Shown: positions 1 through 5,952 of the stretch, in pieces
How positions within the stretch are numbered: position 1 is the stretch's first letter
How the letters are laid out: each line of letters starts with the position of its first letter
Assembly (NCBI GenBank): GCA_021158805.1
Contig: JAGGTZ010000070.1
Coordinates: 1-8,035 of the forward strand
DNA length: 8,035 nt
From: Thermoproteota archaeon
GTDB taxonomy: Archaea; Korarchaeota; Korarchaeia; Korarchaeales; Korarchaeaceae
Direction of reading: 5' to 3'
Translations under genes and position numbers: made by a program
The notes under the pieces: model-generated
Database searches by the model: none
The model's input: the letters and a program-made list of their open reading frames with translations, nothing else
What the model was told of the DNA's origin: nothing

Positions 1-570
1 AATAAAGTAGTGGTCGGAATGATGATAATCAGTTCTCTGACCGGTGCACTCTTAATGGCAATTTTAGGAATAGTCCAAGCCCATTATAGAGACCTAGGAT
101 ATGAAGCATCTATCTATGGGTACTTCACCATGTTATTCGCCTTTACTGGTATGATCTCTAGGTATTTGGCTGGCAGGCTATCCCTAAGAGTCAGGCCCAT
201 GAATATAGTGATAGGTGGTCACCTAATCACTCTTGCATCTATAGCTCTCCTCCATATGATGTATAAAGCTCCCGAGAGTTTCTTCTTCGCCTCCCTGTTT
301 GGTTTTGGTTTAGGACTCTCGCTACCACCCCAACAACTCATAACACTTTCTTCCGTTCCTGATGGTGCTAAGAACAGGGCAATGTCCTTTTACTCTATGG
401 GAACCGATGCAGGCATGTTTATAGGACCTCTTGCTCTAGGCTACCTCGTATCGCTTTATGGATATGTCACCGCCTACATATACCTTACAATAGTCCCTAT
501 TCTAGCAATAATACTAGATATACTGATTCTCTGGGTTCTAAGGTGTGAGAAGGTACTAGCTAAGCCCTGA
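1..570 (+). CDS. MFS transporter, C-terminal half (5' end outside window)
   Basis: This is the C-terminal half of a major facilitator superfamily permease in the cytoplasmic membrane. The frame is open to the left edge, and codons 1-3 (AAT AAA GTA) precede the GTG at 10, so that GTG is not a credible start. The visible ~189 residues hold about six hydrophobic helices, matching TM7-TM12 of a usual ~400-residue protein. Between the second and third visible helices lies a GRLSLRVRP-like loop, resembling the MFS motif-A repeat. A glycine-rich helix (FGFGLGLSLPPQQ) and the segment SMGTDAGMFIGPLALGYL also fit MFS helices 10-11. The protein ends in a short basic cytoplasmic tail (RCEKVLAKP). Substrate cannot be inferred: the N-terminal half is missing and no neighbour points to one. 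The gene ends 82 bases before the next gene, which has its own promoter, so the two are probably separate units. Confidence 0.85.
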   Translation, partial: NKVVVGMMIISSLTGALLMAILGIVQAHYRDLGYEASIYGYFTMLFAFTGMISRYLAGRLSLRVRPMNIVIGGHLITLASIALLHMMYKAPESFFFASLFGFGLGLSLPPQQLITLSSVPDGAKNRAMSFYSMGTDAGMFIGPLALGYLVSLYGYVTAYIYLTIVPILAIILDILILWVLRCEKVLAKP

Positions 571-595
571 AGATCCCAGTGATGAGGTCTTAGCA

Positions 596-605
596 ATTGT
601 TTTCT
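596..605 (+). terminator. possible T-rich terminator of the MFS gene
   Basis: A short T-rich run (ATTGTTTTCT) lies about 25 bases after the MFS stop codon and just before the promoter of the next gene. Archaeal termination often uses such T tracts without a hairpin. The run is short and this is a weak call based on position. Confidence 0.25.
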
Positions 606-617
606 ACAGTCGCTCAG

Positions 618-631
618 GCAAAACTTAAGTT
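618..631 (+). promoter_or_regulatory. TATA-like promoter for a probably leaderless NifX-family mRNA
   Basis: The AT-rich element AAACTTAAGT (621-630), preceded by CAA, is centred about 27 bases before the ATG at 653. That is the usual archaeal distance between TATA box and transcription start, so transcription would begin at or next to the start codon. In agreement, no Shine-Dalgarno sequence is visible between 631 and 652. The element is seen; leaderless transcription is inferred. Confidence 0.5.
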
Positions 632-652
632 CCGTTCCTTACACAGAGCAGT

Positions 653-1033
653 ATGTCCATAAGGGTAGCTCTACCTGTGCATGACCACAAAGGCCTTGAT
701 GATCATATATTCGAGCATTTTGGCCATGCTCCCGCCTTTTTAATAATCAATGTATCTGAAGGAAAGATAATAGACCTGAAGACCGTTGATAACGCGTATA
801 TGGACGGACATGCCCCTGGGGCAGTACCATCATTTCTAGCAGAGCTCGGAGTAAACGTACTGATCTGTAGAGAGGTTGGGAGAAGGGCCCTCTTATTCTT
901 TGAGCAGCTAGGGATCGAAGTAGTAAGGGGTGCGGGTGGGAGAGTCCGTGATGTTATTGAGGAATATCTATCAGGGAGGCTTAAATCTAGAGACTATGAG
1001 CCAAGTAGGAAGTGGCATGAAGAGCATTCCTAG
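653..1033 (+). CDS. NifX/NifB-type dinitrogenase iron-molybdenum cofactor biosynthesis domain protein
   Basis: A 126-residue, single-domain cytoplasmic protein of the family that includes NifX, NafY, the NifB C-terminal domain and the archaeal MTH1175-like proteins. Visible family features are the N-terminal strand SIRVALPV, the segment HIFEHFGHAPAFLI (residues 18-31), the HAPGAVPSFLAELGVNVLIC stretch, then VGRRALLFFEQLGIEVVRGAGG and a closing helix (VRDVIEEYLSGRL). The length is normal for a stand-alone member. Such orphan proteins are common in archaea that do not fix nitrogen and are thought to bind or carry iron-sulfur or metal clusters, but their exact role is usually unknown. No nif or molybdenum genes lie nearby, so a nitrogenase role is unlikely. 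The ATG at 653 is chosen because it follows a TATA-like box at leaderless spacing. The last ~15 residues (SRDYEPSRKWHEEHS) are a polar, poorly conserved-looking tail. Confidence 0.85.
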   Translation: MSIRVALPVHDHKGLDDHIFEHFGHAPAFLIINVSEGKIIDLKTVDNAYMDGHAPGAVPSFLAELGVNVLICREVGRRALLFFEQLGIEVVRGAGGRVRDVIEEYLSGRLKSRDYEPSRKWHEEHS

Positions 1034-1123
1034 GGTCCTCCTAAGGTTGGGAAGAGATTTAACATGTTCTCATTAGAGAAGTTAAGGAACCGTTTCCATG
1101 TATTCGACCTCCAGAGTGTAACC

Positions 1124-1131
1124 TTTTATAT
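1124..1131 (+). promoter_or_regulatory. TATA-like box for the phosphoesterase/nucleotidyltransferase operon
   Basis: TTTTATAT in an AT-rich patch is the best TATA-like element in the 151-base gap between the NifX-family gene and the phosphoesterase gene. Transcription would start about 25 bases later, near 1150-1155. That leaves a leader of about 30 bases containing the Shine-Dalgarno sequence at 1165-1171. The element is seen by eye; its use is inferred. Confidence 0.45.
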
Positions 1132-1164
1132 TTGTAGTACTGTGCAACCCCTAAGAGGGCCATA

Positions 1165-1171
1165 GGGAGGT
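1165..1171 (+). promoter_or_regulatory. strong Shine-Dalgarno with ambiguous target start
   Basis: GGGAGGT is a strong ribosome-binding sequence. It lies only 3-4 bases before an ATG at 1175, which is out of frame with the phosphoesterase. It lies 14 bases before the in-frame ATG at 1185 and about 26 before a second in-frame ATG at 1197. The 1175 ATG opens an 11-codon ORF (MALHGEMDGQY) stopping at 1210, inside the phosphoesterase gene. Either the wide spacing still serves 1185, or a tiny overlapping leader ORF is translated first. Confidence 0.55.
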
Positions 1172-1184
1172 AATATGGCCCTTC

Positions 1185-2156
1185 ATGGTGAGATGGATGG
1201 CCAATATTAGGCTTTTCTTCTCGGTAGATGTACATGGAAATACCGAGCTATGGAATAAGTGGATGAATGCTGCCGAGAAGTATAAAACTAATGTTATAAT
1301 TTTGGCTGGAGATCTGACGGGTAAGGCCATTATACCTATTTTCGACATGAAAGATCATTATGAGGCAGAAATAAGGGGTAAGAAGAGAGTAGCAAGGGGA
1401 AAAGAGGAGTTAGAAGATTTGAAGAGGTTTATAGAGGGCTATGGATATTACTACGTGGTATTAACACCGGAAGAGGCAGATGAGCTTGCAAAGGACGAGG
1501 CAAAGGTTGATGCCCTATTTAAGCAGCTTATATCGGAGAGAATGAGGAAATGGCTTGATATCCTCATCCAGAAGGTAGACCTCAGCAGTACGATGGCGAT
1601 AGTTATGCCAGGGAATGACGATGAGTTTTACATAGACGATATAATAAGAGAATATGAGGATCGTGGTATCCTATATCCACTAGATAAGGTTATAGAGCTC
1701 GAGCATGGTTATCAGGTGGTAAGCCTCGACTACGTTAATCCAACTCCTTGGAGTACCCCTCGAGAGGTTCCCGATAAGAAGCTAGCTAAGATCATCCAAG
1801 AAAAGATGGAGATGGTTACTGGAGATCGCTCCAAGGTGATATTTAACTTCCATCCACCCCCGTACAACACGAAGATAGATCTCGCTCCCAAATTAGACAA
1901 GAACTTAAGGCCCGTATACATAGGAGGAGCGCCTGAAATGGTGCATGTCGGTTCCACATCAGTTCGTAAGGCGATAGAGGAGCATCAACCCATACTCGGA
2001 CTCCATGGGCATATACATGAGAGCTCTGGGGTGGACAAAATCGGGAATACTTTGGTAATGAATCCCGGGAGCGAGTACTCAGAGGGTGTTCTAAGGGCAT
2101 ACCTTATTGAACTGGATCAGGATGGTATAGTAGATTGGTGGAGGATTGAAGGGTAG
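1185..2156 (+). CDS. calcineurin-like metallophosphoesterase
   Basis: A 323-residue cytoplasmic metallophosphoesterase, a two-metal phosphohydrolase. The motif set appears in family order: DVHGN with Asp15 and His17, LAGDLTG with Asp43, PGNDDE with Asn144, NFHPPP with His223, and HGHIHES with His276/His278. It ends in the usual MNPGSEYSEGVLRAYLIEL strand pair. All expected metal ligands are present, so the enzyme should be active. Between the second and third motifs (about residues 48-130) there is a long, charged, mostly helical insertion, longer than in minimal members, which may form a cap or partner-binding surface. The substrate (phosphodiester, nucleotide or phosphoprotein) cannot be told. 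ATG 1185 is taken as the start, but ATG 1197 (giving MANIRLFFSVDVHGN) is equally plausible from the conserved first strand. The nucleotidyltransferase-fold gene follows after 9 bases, so the two are probably co-expressed. Confidence 0.88.
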   Translation: MVRWMANIRLFFSVDVHGNTELWNKWMNAAEKYKTNVIILAGDLTGKAIIPIFDMKDHYEAEIRGKKRVARGKEELEDLKRFIEGYGYYYVVLTPEEADELAKDEAKVDALFKQLISERMRKWLDILIQKVDLSSTMAIVMPGNDDEFYIDDIIREYEDRGILYPLDKVIELEHGYQVVSLDYVNPTPWSTPREVPDKKLAKIIQEKMEMVTGDRSKVIFNFHPPPYNTKIDLAPKLDKNLRPVYIGGAPEMVHVGSTSVRKAIEEHQPILGLHGHIHESSGVDKIGNTLVMNPGSEYSEGVLRAYLIELDQDGIVDWWRIEG

Positions 2157-2165
2157 GGATTCGGA

Positions 2166-2999
2166 ATGGATAGAGAGGGAATACATTTCGTTGAGGTTAA
2201 GGCTGAGGACTTCGTCGAGGAGTGTAAGAATATAGTGAGGAAGTTACAGGAGAAGGGCGTGATAGCTAGGATCTTAGGGGCTCTAGCAGTCTACATACAT
2301 GTAGAGAAATGCGATAGGTGTAAGGAAGTACTGAAGACGAGGTTCGGAGAGGGTAAACCCATGTTCACCGATTTGGATCTAATAGCCTATAGGAAGCAGT
2401 CAAAGAACATAAAGAAAGCACTAGAGGAGCTTGGATTCGTGCCAGATAAGATGATAAATGCCCTATTCGGGAACAAGAGGCTCATTTACCATCATCCAGA
2501 GGGTAAGTATCATATCGATGTATTCTTCGACAAGCTGGAATTTAGCCATGATGTTCCTTTTGGAGAGAAACCTGGTGAGGGGAGACTCGAACTATTCGAG
2601 TATGCTATATCTCCCACTGATGTCGTCCTCGAGAAGCTTCAAATTCACTATATAAATCCTAAGGACCTCGTGGATCTGATAGTGCTTTTCATAAGTCATG
2701 AAATAGATGAGACAGAGGGTGAGGGAAAGATAAACGCTAAGTACATCGCTAAGCTACTATCGGATGACTGGGGGTTCTGGTATGACGCTGTAGATAACCT
2801 GAAGAAGGTAAAGGAGTATGCAGACCAGATGGTTCAGGAAGGGAGACTAACAGACAAGGAGAGAGATGAAGTACACAGGAAGGTAGATAAGCTCCTAGAG
2901 ATAATTGAGAACGAACCAAAGACTAAGAAATGGGAGAAGAGAGCAAAGAAAGGGACCAAGAAGAAATGGTGGAGGGATGTAGAGGAAGTAGTTAGATAG
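2166..2999 (+). CDS. nucleotidyltransferase-fold protein (AbiEii/MNT-like, putative)
   Basis: A 277-residue soluble protein with a probable nucleotidyltransferase (Pol beta-like) core. LGALAVYIH (residues 37-45) resembles the hG[GS]-type glycine motif, although Gly-Ala replaces Gly-Gly/Ser. FTDLDLIAY carries the paired acidic residues Asp69 and Asp71, and HIDVFFD supplies a likely third carboxylate, Asp118. The later stretch SPTDVVLEKLQIHYINPKDLVDLIVLF resembles the helical part of AbiEii-type and related stand-alone nucleotidyltransferases. The spacing between the glycine motif and DLD is about 30 residues, longer than the usual 9-13, because of an insertion containing Cys49-x-x-Cys52. The C-terminus (about 250-277) is very basic (KKWEKRAKKGTKKKWW), suggesting RNA or DNA binding. 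No antitoxin-like gene adjoins it. It sits 9 bases after the phosphoesterase gene, with a weak GGGTAGGGA-like ribosome site overlapping that gene's stop. Fold call is moderate; function is unknown. Confidence 0.7.
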   Translation: MDREGIHFVEVKAEDFVEECKNIVRKLQEKGVIARILGALAVYIHVEKCDRCKEVLKTRFGEGKPMFTDLDLIAYRKQSKNIKKALEELGFVPDKMINALFGNKRLIYHHPEGKYHIDVFFDKLEFSHDVPFGEKPGEGRLELFEYAISPTDVVLEKLQIHYINPKDLVDLIVLFISHEIDETEGEGKINAKYIAKLLSDDWGFWYDAVDNLKKVKEYADQMVQEGRLTDKERDEVHRKVDKLLEIIENEPKTKKWEKRAKKGTKKKWWRDVEEVVR

Positions 3000-3034
3000 C
3001 TCTGATCAATATCTACCCCTCTATTTGAGCAGGT

Positions 3035-3062
3035 CTCCTTTTAGATATAAAAGAAAAAGGAG
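3035..3062. terminator. candidate bidirectional terminator between convergent operons
   Basis: CTCCTTTT (3035-3042) and AAAAGGAG (3055-3062) form a perfect 8-bp inverted repeat with a 12-base AT-rich loop, in the 90-base gap between two converging genes. On the minus strand, bases 3048-3058 read as a T-rich tract (TTTTTCTTTTA), the commonest archaeal termination signal. On the plus strand the T run is shorter (CCTTTTAG). It is therefore a better terminator for the amidase operon than for the nucleotidyltransferase operon. Confidence 0.5.
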
Positions 3063-3089
3063 GGAGAGGAGAGGTCCCCTATAGCATAA

Positions 3090-3983
3090 CTACTCAAGAA
3101 AGTCGTCTATCTTTACCAGTTCTTTTGGTAGTTTAGCCCTAACACCTAACAGCGGATCCACAACTTGATTTATCTTGAGCTCAAGGACAAGGCTACCTAA
3201 CATATATGCTTCCTCGAAGGAGATTCCTCTGGACTTCATAAGAGCTTTTACTCCAGCTTCTGCAGCGTTTTTCGAGGCTTCATCTAGGTCCTTACCGGCT
3301 GCAATTACCTGAAAGCTATCTAAAGTCTCTAAGATAGGCCAAGCTGGTTGCTTGCCCTTAATGAGGTCTACTTTCACGAGAACCTCGCCGGGAGTTTCTA
3401 TCGCCGAGACGCAGAGCTCTCCATCTGCCTGTACAGCGTGTAAGTCCCCTAAGGCCAATAACGCACCTCTCGTGAAGACCGGGAGGTAAAGCCTAGTGCC
3501 CACTCCAAGTTCGCTTACATCCATGTTGCCGCCATGCCTTCCTGGGTTACCTGTGGGTATTTCGCCTTCCTCGGGAGCTACCCCTATCGTCCCTATCATC
3601 GGTTTTTGTGGTATTCTAAGGTCACCGAAGTATATGAAGCTGCGATCTATCCTAACTACTTTAGCCTTCGGGTTAAAATCAAGATGTGAAAGCCCACCGT
3701 ATCCCGGTATTACAGCGATAGCCCCCCTATCCTGCAATTTTATATCTAAGATATATACTACCAGAGTATCTCCCTTCTCGGCACCTTCGATATATACGGG
3801 ACCGGTAGCTCCATCTACTCTAGACCAATCGAGCTTATCTGGAGGAGTTTCCTCCCCCTTAACCTGACCTCCAAATGCATCTTCCGTCTCGAAGAGGATG
3901 AACTCCCCTGGATGGACCTTCTCCGCTGGCTCGTGGCTTGGGCTGAATGTATAAATGACTTTATCCTTGGATATCCTCTTCAT
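3090..3983 (-). CDS. acetamidase/formamidase family protein
   Basis: A 297-residue cytoplasmic amidase of the FmdA/AmdA family, which hydrolyses formamide, acetamide or related short amides to ammonia and the acid. Clear family signatures are HPGEFILFETEDAFGG (residues 24-39), GATGPVYIEGAEKGDTL (58-74), IGVAPEEG, then HGGNMD (150-155) and LYLPVFTRGALLALGDLHAVQADGE (165-189) with Asp180, His182 and Asp187. Ala186 stands where the family often has Gly (QGDGE), a small change. The length matches the family's usual ~300 residues and nothing suggests truncation. The ATG at 3983 is supported by a strong Shine-Dalgarno AGGAGGAGA on the minus strand (3989-3997), with the GGAGG core 8 bases before the start. 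It lies 35 bases after an APC permease gene on the same strand, so it is probably the second gene of an amide uptake and breakdown unit. The exact amide substrate is not readable from the sequence. Confidence 0.92.
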   Translation of the reverse strand: MKRISKDKVIYTFSPSHEPAEKVHPGEFILFETEDAFGGQVKGEETPPDKLDWSRVDGATGPVYIEGAEKGDTLVVYILDIKLQDRGAIAVIPGYGGLSHLDFNPKAKVVRIDRSFIYFGDLRIPQKPMIGTIGVAPEEGEIPTGNPGRHGGNMDVSELGVGTRLYLPVFTRGALLALGDLHAVQADGELCVSAIETPGEVLVKVDLIKGKQPAWPILETLDSFQVIAAGKDLDEASKNAAEAGVKALMKSRGISFEEAYMLGSLVLELKINQVVDPLLGVRAKLPKELVKIDDFLE

Positions 3984-3988
3984 AGAGA

Positions 3989-3997
3989 TCTCCTCCT
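3989..3997 (-). promoter_or_regulatory. strong ribosome-binding site of the amidase gene
   Basis: The minus strand reads AGGAGGAGA, with its GGAGG core 8 bases before the ATG at 3983. This fixes the start. It contrasts with the permease gene upstream, which has no such site, and fits internal initiation on a shared mRNA. Confidence 0.7.
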
Positions 3998-4018
3998 AGA
4001 AATAAGAGAAAAAGATGT

Positions 4019-5641
4019 TTAGGTAGGAGGCAGCTGTGAATAGACCATAGATGGCTCTATTCCCTTCTTCTTCATCCTGTAGACTCCTACGAGGTATATT
4101 ATTATCCCAACGACTATCACGGTTACCATCGCTGTGACCGAGATGTCGTTTATCGCCCCATAGTTCGGATCCACTATCCAGTAGTAGTTAGCTACTAAGT
4201 TCACTATTAGAGCCAAAGCTCCAATTATCGTTATTACTGGCACTCCTCCCACTTTCCAGTTTATGTTAGACCTCTCAAACAGGTCCTTCCTAGTGTATGG
4301 GAACAGCATCCCTGCAAGCGACATTATCATCACTGAGAACGAGAGCGCCATTATGCTCGATATCATCTGGAGCTCTGGCACGAAGATTATGAGGAACAGG
4401 AATACCTCTCCTATCAGGAAGACGGACAGTAGTGCATAGATAGGTGAGGAGAACCTTTCATCTACCTCTGCAAGCTTCTCAGGAACTAACCTGTCGAAAG
4501 CCCAGGCGAAGAGCAGCCTACTGTCGTTAAGCAGGTTCTGGGCCATGTACATCCATCCGAGGAATAGGAAGCCCAGGTTAGCCCACAAGTTAAGGATTGG
4601 GTTCTCTATCAAGAGGAATGCCAACGTGTTAAAGTATGGTTGTATAGGTATCGTGAGGTTCTCCGGTGGGTTGTAGAAGAGGTAGGCGAATGCGGATAAG
4701 AACTCAAGGCCTGTAGCTTTCTCCAGCAAGAATGCAAGTAGCACTGTGAGGCCTCCTATGAAAGCCAGACCACCTAACCCACCGAATAGCTGAGACTTCT
4801 TTACCTCAGAGATCTCTCCTGCTATGAAGATCGTACCCATGGTCCACGGGACTGCTGCATATGCGGCGGGCATTACCTTGACTAAGTGCTCCAGCGTATA
4901 TCCATAGACTCTTTCAGTACTCCATCCAAGCTCCTTCGCCGCATTAATGACCGCATTGTATGTATCGGGAACCCCGCTATAGGGAGCCAGCAGGGCATTT
5001 ATCTTCGCTGCGTAAGTCGAGGGATCGGTGATAGCTAGGTAAATTATGCCGATCAGGACTCCTAGTACACCTACTACGAATGTAGCTAGCTGAATCTTGA
5101 TGAACCTCCTGAGACCGAACATGGTCATCAGGAGGAAGATTATCATGATTATCGTACCAACTATGAGCGACGGAATTGGATTGGCGAGGGCCTCACCAAT
5201 GGAGACTAGGGCTGGGTTCCTAGATATGAGCCCTAGCGTTAGGAACATTGTTGACAGTGCTACCGATGAGAACGTATACCCACCGAATGCGAACCAGAAT
5301 GCAAGCCATATGAACCAGTTCCAGCTCGATATGAATCCTAATAGCGGATGTAACGTCCTGCTAATTATAACATAATCTCCACCACTTCTGGGCATTGCTG
5401 CGCCCATAAGCGCGTAAACTGCAACTTGGAACGCGAACAATACGGCGGACAGGAGTAATCCCGGTACCAGCGCCTCCGCTGGTACAACATAGAGCGCTAT
5501 CAAATATACGAATACCAGGGCTGTGAAGTAGGCTGTGAAGTATACGTTGTAGATGAAGCTGTCTTTAGGATATACTTCTCTTACCAAACCAGAGGATTTC
5601 CTAACGAAAATAGAGGGCCTCTTCTCACTCAAGAGGGCCAC
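4019..5641 (-). CDS. APC-superfamily amino acid/amide permease
   Basis: A 540-residue integral membrane protein with about 12-13 hydrophobic helices, a secondary transporter of the amino acid-polyamine-organocation superfamily. The soluble N-terminus ends in SSGLVREVYPKDSF, typical of the family just before TM1 (about 33-53). TM2 is about 58-82, and the signature PRSGGDYVIISRTLHPLLGFISSW follows at residues 84-107, matching the APC P-x-(A/S)-GG-x-Y loop. Later helices include about 155-178, 182-205, the AFIGGLTVLLAFLL and PIYALLSVFLIGEVFLFLIIF segments, and a final one before the basic tail RMKKKG. The start codon is GTG at 5641; no Shine-Dalgarno precedes it and a TATA-like box sits about 31 bases upstream, so the leader is probably only a few bases. 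The amidase gene follows after 35 bases, suggesting the cargo is an amide or an amino-acid-derived amide. That link is inference; homology alone supports only amino acid or amine transport. Confidence 0.88.
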   Translation of the reverse strand: MALLSEKRPSIFVRKSSGLVREVYPKDSFIYNVYFTAYFTALVFVYLIALYVVPAEALVPGLLLSAVLFAFQVAVYALMGAAMPRSGGDYVIISRTLHPLLGFISSWNWFIWLAFWFAFGGYTFSSVALSTMFLTLGLISRNPALVSIGEALANPIPSLIVGTIIMIIFLLMTMFGLRRFIKIQLATFVVGVLGVLIGIIYLAITDPSTYAAKINALLAPYSGVPDTYNAVINAAKELGWSTERVYGYTLEHLVKVMPAAYAAVPWTMGTIFIAGEISEVKKSQLFGGLGGLAFIGGLTVLLAFLLEKATGLEFLSAFAYLFYNPPENLTIPIQPYFNTLAFLLIENPILNLWANLGFLFLGWMYMAQNLLNDSRLLFAWAFDRLVPEKLAEVDERFSSPIYALLSVFLIGEVFLFLIIFVPELQMISSIMALSFSVMIMSLAGMLFPYTRKDLFERSNINWKVGGVPVITIIGALALIVNLVANYYWIVDPNYGAINDISVTAMVTVIVVGIIIYLVGVYRMKKKGIEPSMVYSQLPPT

Positions 5642-5666
5642 CCTTAGTTGTGTCTCAAAGTAGGTA

Positions 5667-5680
5667 TTAATATAAATTTT
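5667..5680 (-). promoter_or_regulatory. TATA-like promoter of the permease-amidase operon
   Basis: The minus strand here reads AAAATTTATATTAA. The TTTATATT core (5669-5676) is centred about 31 bases before the GTG start of the permease, which predicts transcription starting about 5 bases upstream of the start codon. The A-rich 5' side could serve as a B recognition element. No ribosome-binding sequence lies between this box and the start, in keeping with a near-leaderless mRNA. Confidence 0.55.
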
Positions 5681-5693
5681 ACTAAACTTTATG

Positions 5694-5706
5694 TAGCGTA
5701 ACGCTA
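5694..5706. repeat. inverted repeat TAGCGT-A-ACGCTA
   Basis: Perfect 6-bp arms around a single central base, typical in form of a dimeric regulator's half-sites. It lies just upstream of the permease TATA-like box and abuts the next inverted repeat, sharing base 5706. Confidence 0.5.
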
Positions 5707-5722
5707 GCTCTCCTCAAGAGCT
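5706..5722. repeat. inverted repeat AGCTCT-n5-AGAGCT
   Basis: Perfect 6-bp arms with a 5-base loop (CCTCA), the middle one of three tandem inverted repeats upstream of the permease promoter. It could fold as a small hairpin in RNA or act as a protein-binding site in DNA. No T tract follows on either strand, so it is not a clear terminator. Confidence 0.45.
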
Positions 5723-5733
5723 CAATTCCGTCT

Positions 5734-5749
5734 TAAATTGTACAATTTA
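5734..5749. promoter_or_regulatory. 16-bp perfect palindrome, candidate operator
   Basis: TAAATTGTACAATTTA is perfectly self-complementary over 16 bases with no spacer. It lies about 90-105 bases upstream of the inferred transcription start of the permease-amidase operon. A spacer-free palindrome makes a poor RNA hairpin, so a binding site for a dimeric DNA-binding protein is the more likely reading. The regulator is unknown and none is encoded in the window. Confidence 0.5.
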
Positions 5750-5903
5750 CAGTGGTTGTATGTGATATAGTTGAATTTCATATTAGCTACTACGCTATTC
5801 GCTTCCTAATTGAACCTTTAGCGACGCATACCGTACTATTGGTAAATTAATGTGTAGCTCTAGTCTAACTACTTAATGTTTTACGCTGCGGACTCCCGGC
5901 CGG

Positions 5904-5938
5904 CTTGGTCCCTTAATGAGACAACTATAATGACCAAG
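5904..5938 (-). terminator. possible terminator hairpin after the DUF3160 gene
   Basis: CTTGGTC (5904-5910) and GACCAAG (5932-5938) form a 7-bp stem with a 21-base loop, starting 14 bases beyond the stop codon of the minus-strand DUF3160 gene. The GC-rich palindrome CCGGCCGG (5896-5903) abuts it. No strong T tract follows on the minus strand, so termination here is only a suggestion. Confidence 0.3.
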
Positions 5939-5952
5939 GAGGTAGGTAAGGA

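Larger units (their letters stand above)
5642..5952. other. 311-base intergenic region between permease and DUF3160 genes
   Basis: An AT-rich gap separates two genes on the minus strand. Its left end holds the permease promoter (5667-5680) and three adjacent inverted repeats (5694-5749). Its right end holds a GC-rich patch with the palindrome CCGGCCGG (5896-5903) and a 7-bp inverted repeat (5904-5938) that may end the DUF3160 transcript. The middle (about 5750-5880) shows no convincing ORF, RNA gene or repeat by eye. Confidence 0.6.

Noticed and set aside
1067..1080. Small hairpin TTCTC-ATTA-GAGAA after the NifX-family gene
   Set aside because: The stem is only 5 bp with no following T tract, so it is within chance for AT-rich sequence and not a supported terminator.
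1730..2100. Two overlapping minus-strand open frames within the phosphoesterase gene
   Set aside because: They lie opposite conserved metal-binding motifs of a well-supported gene and show no family features of their own.
2166..2999. Complete toxin-antitoxin (AbiE-type) system
   Set aside because: Only a toxin-like nucleotidyltransferase fold is present. The upstream partner is a metallophosphoesterase, not an AbiEi-type DNA-binding antitoxin, and no other small gene adjoins it.
3496..3867. A 123-codon open frame on the plus strand inside the amidase gene
   Set aside because: It is antisense to a clearly conserved gene, is rich in Pro and Ser as expected of a complementary-strand artefact, and has no ribosome site or recognisable domain.
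5750..5880. Possible small RNA or tRNA gene in the AT-rich intergenic stretch
   Set aside because: No cloverleaf, CCA end, conserved tRNA boxes or stable GC-rich stem could be found by eye. Thermophile structured RNAs are usually GC-rich, and this stretch is not.
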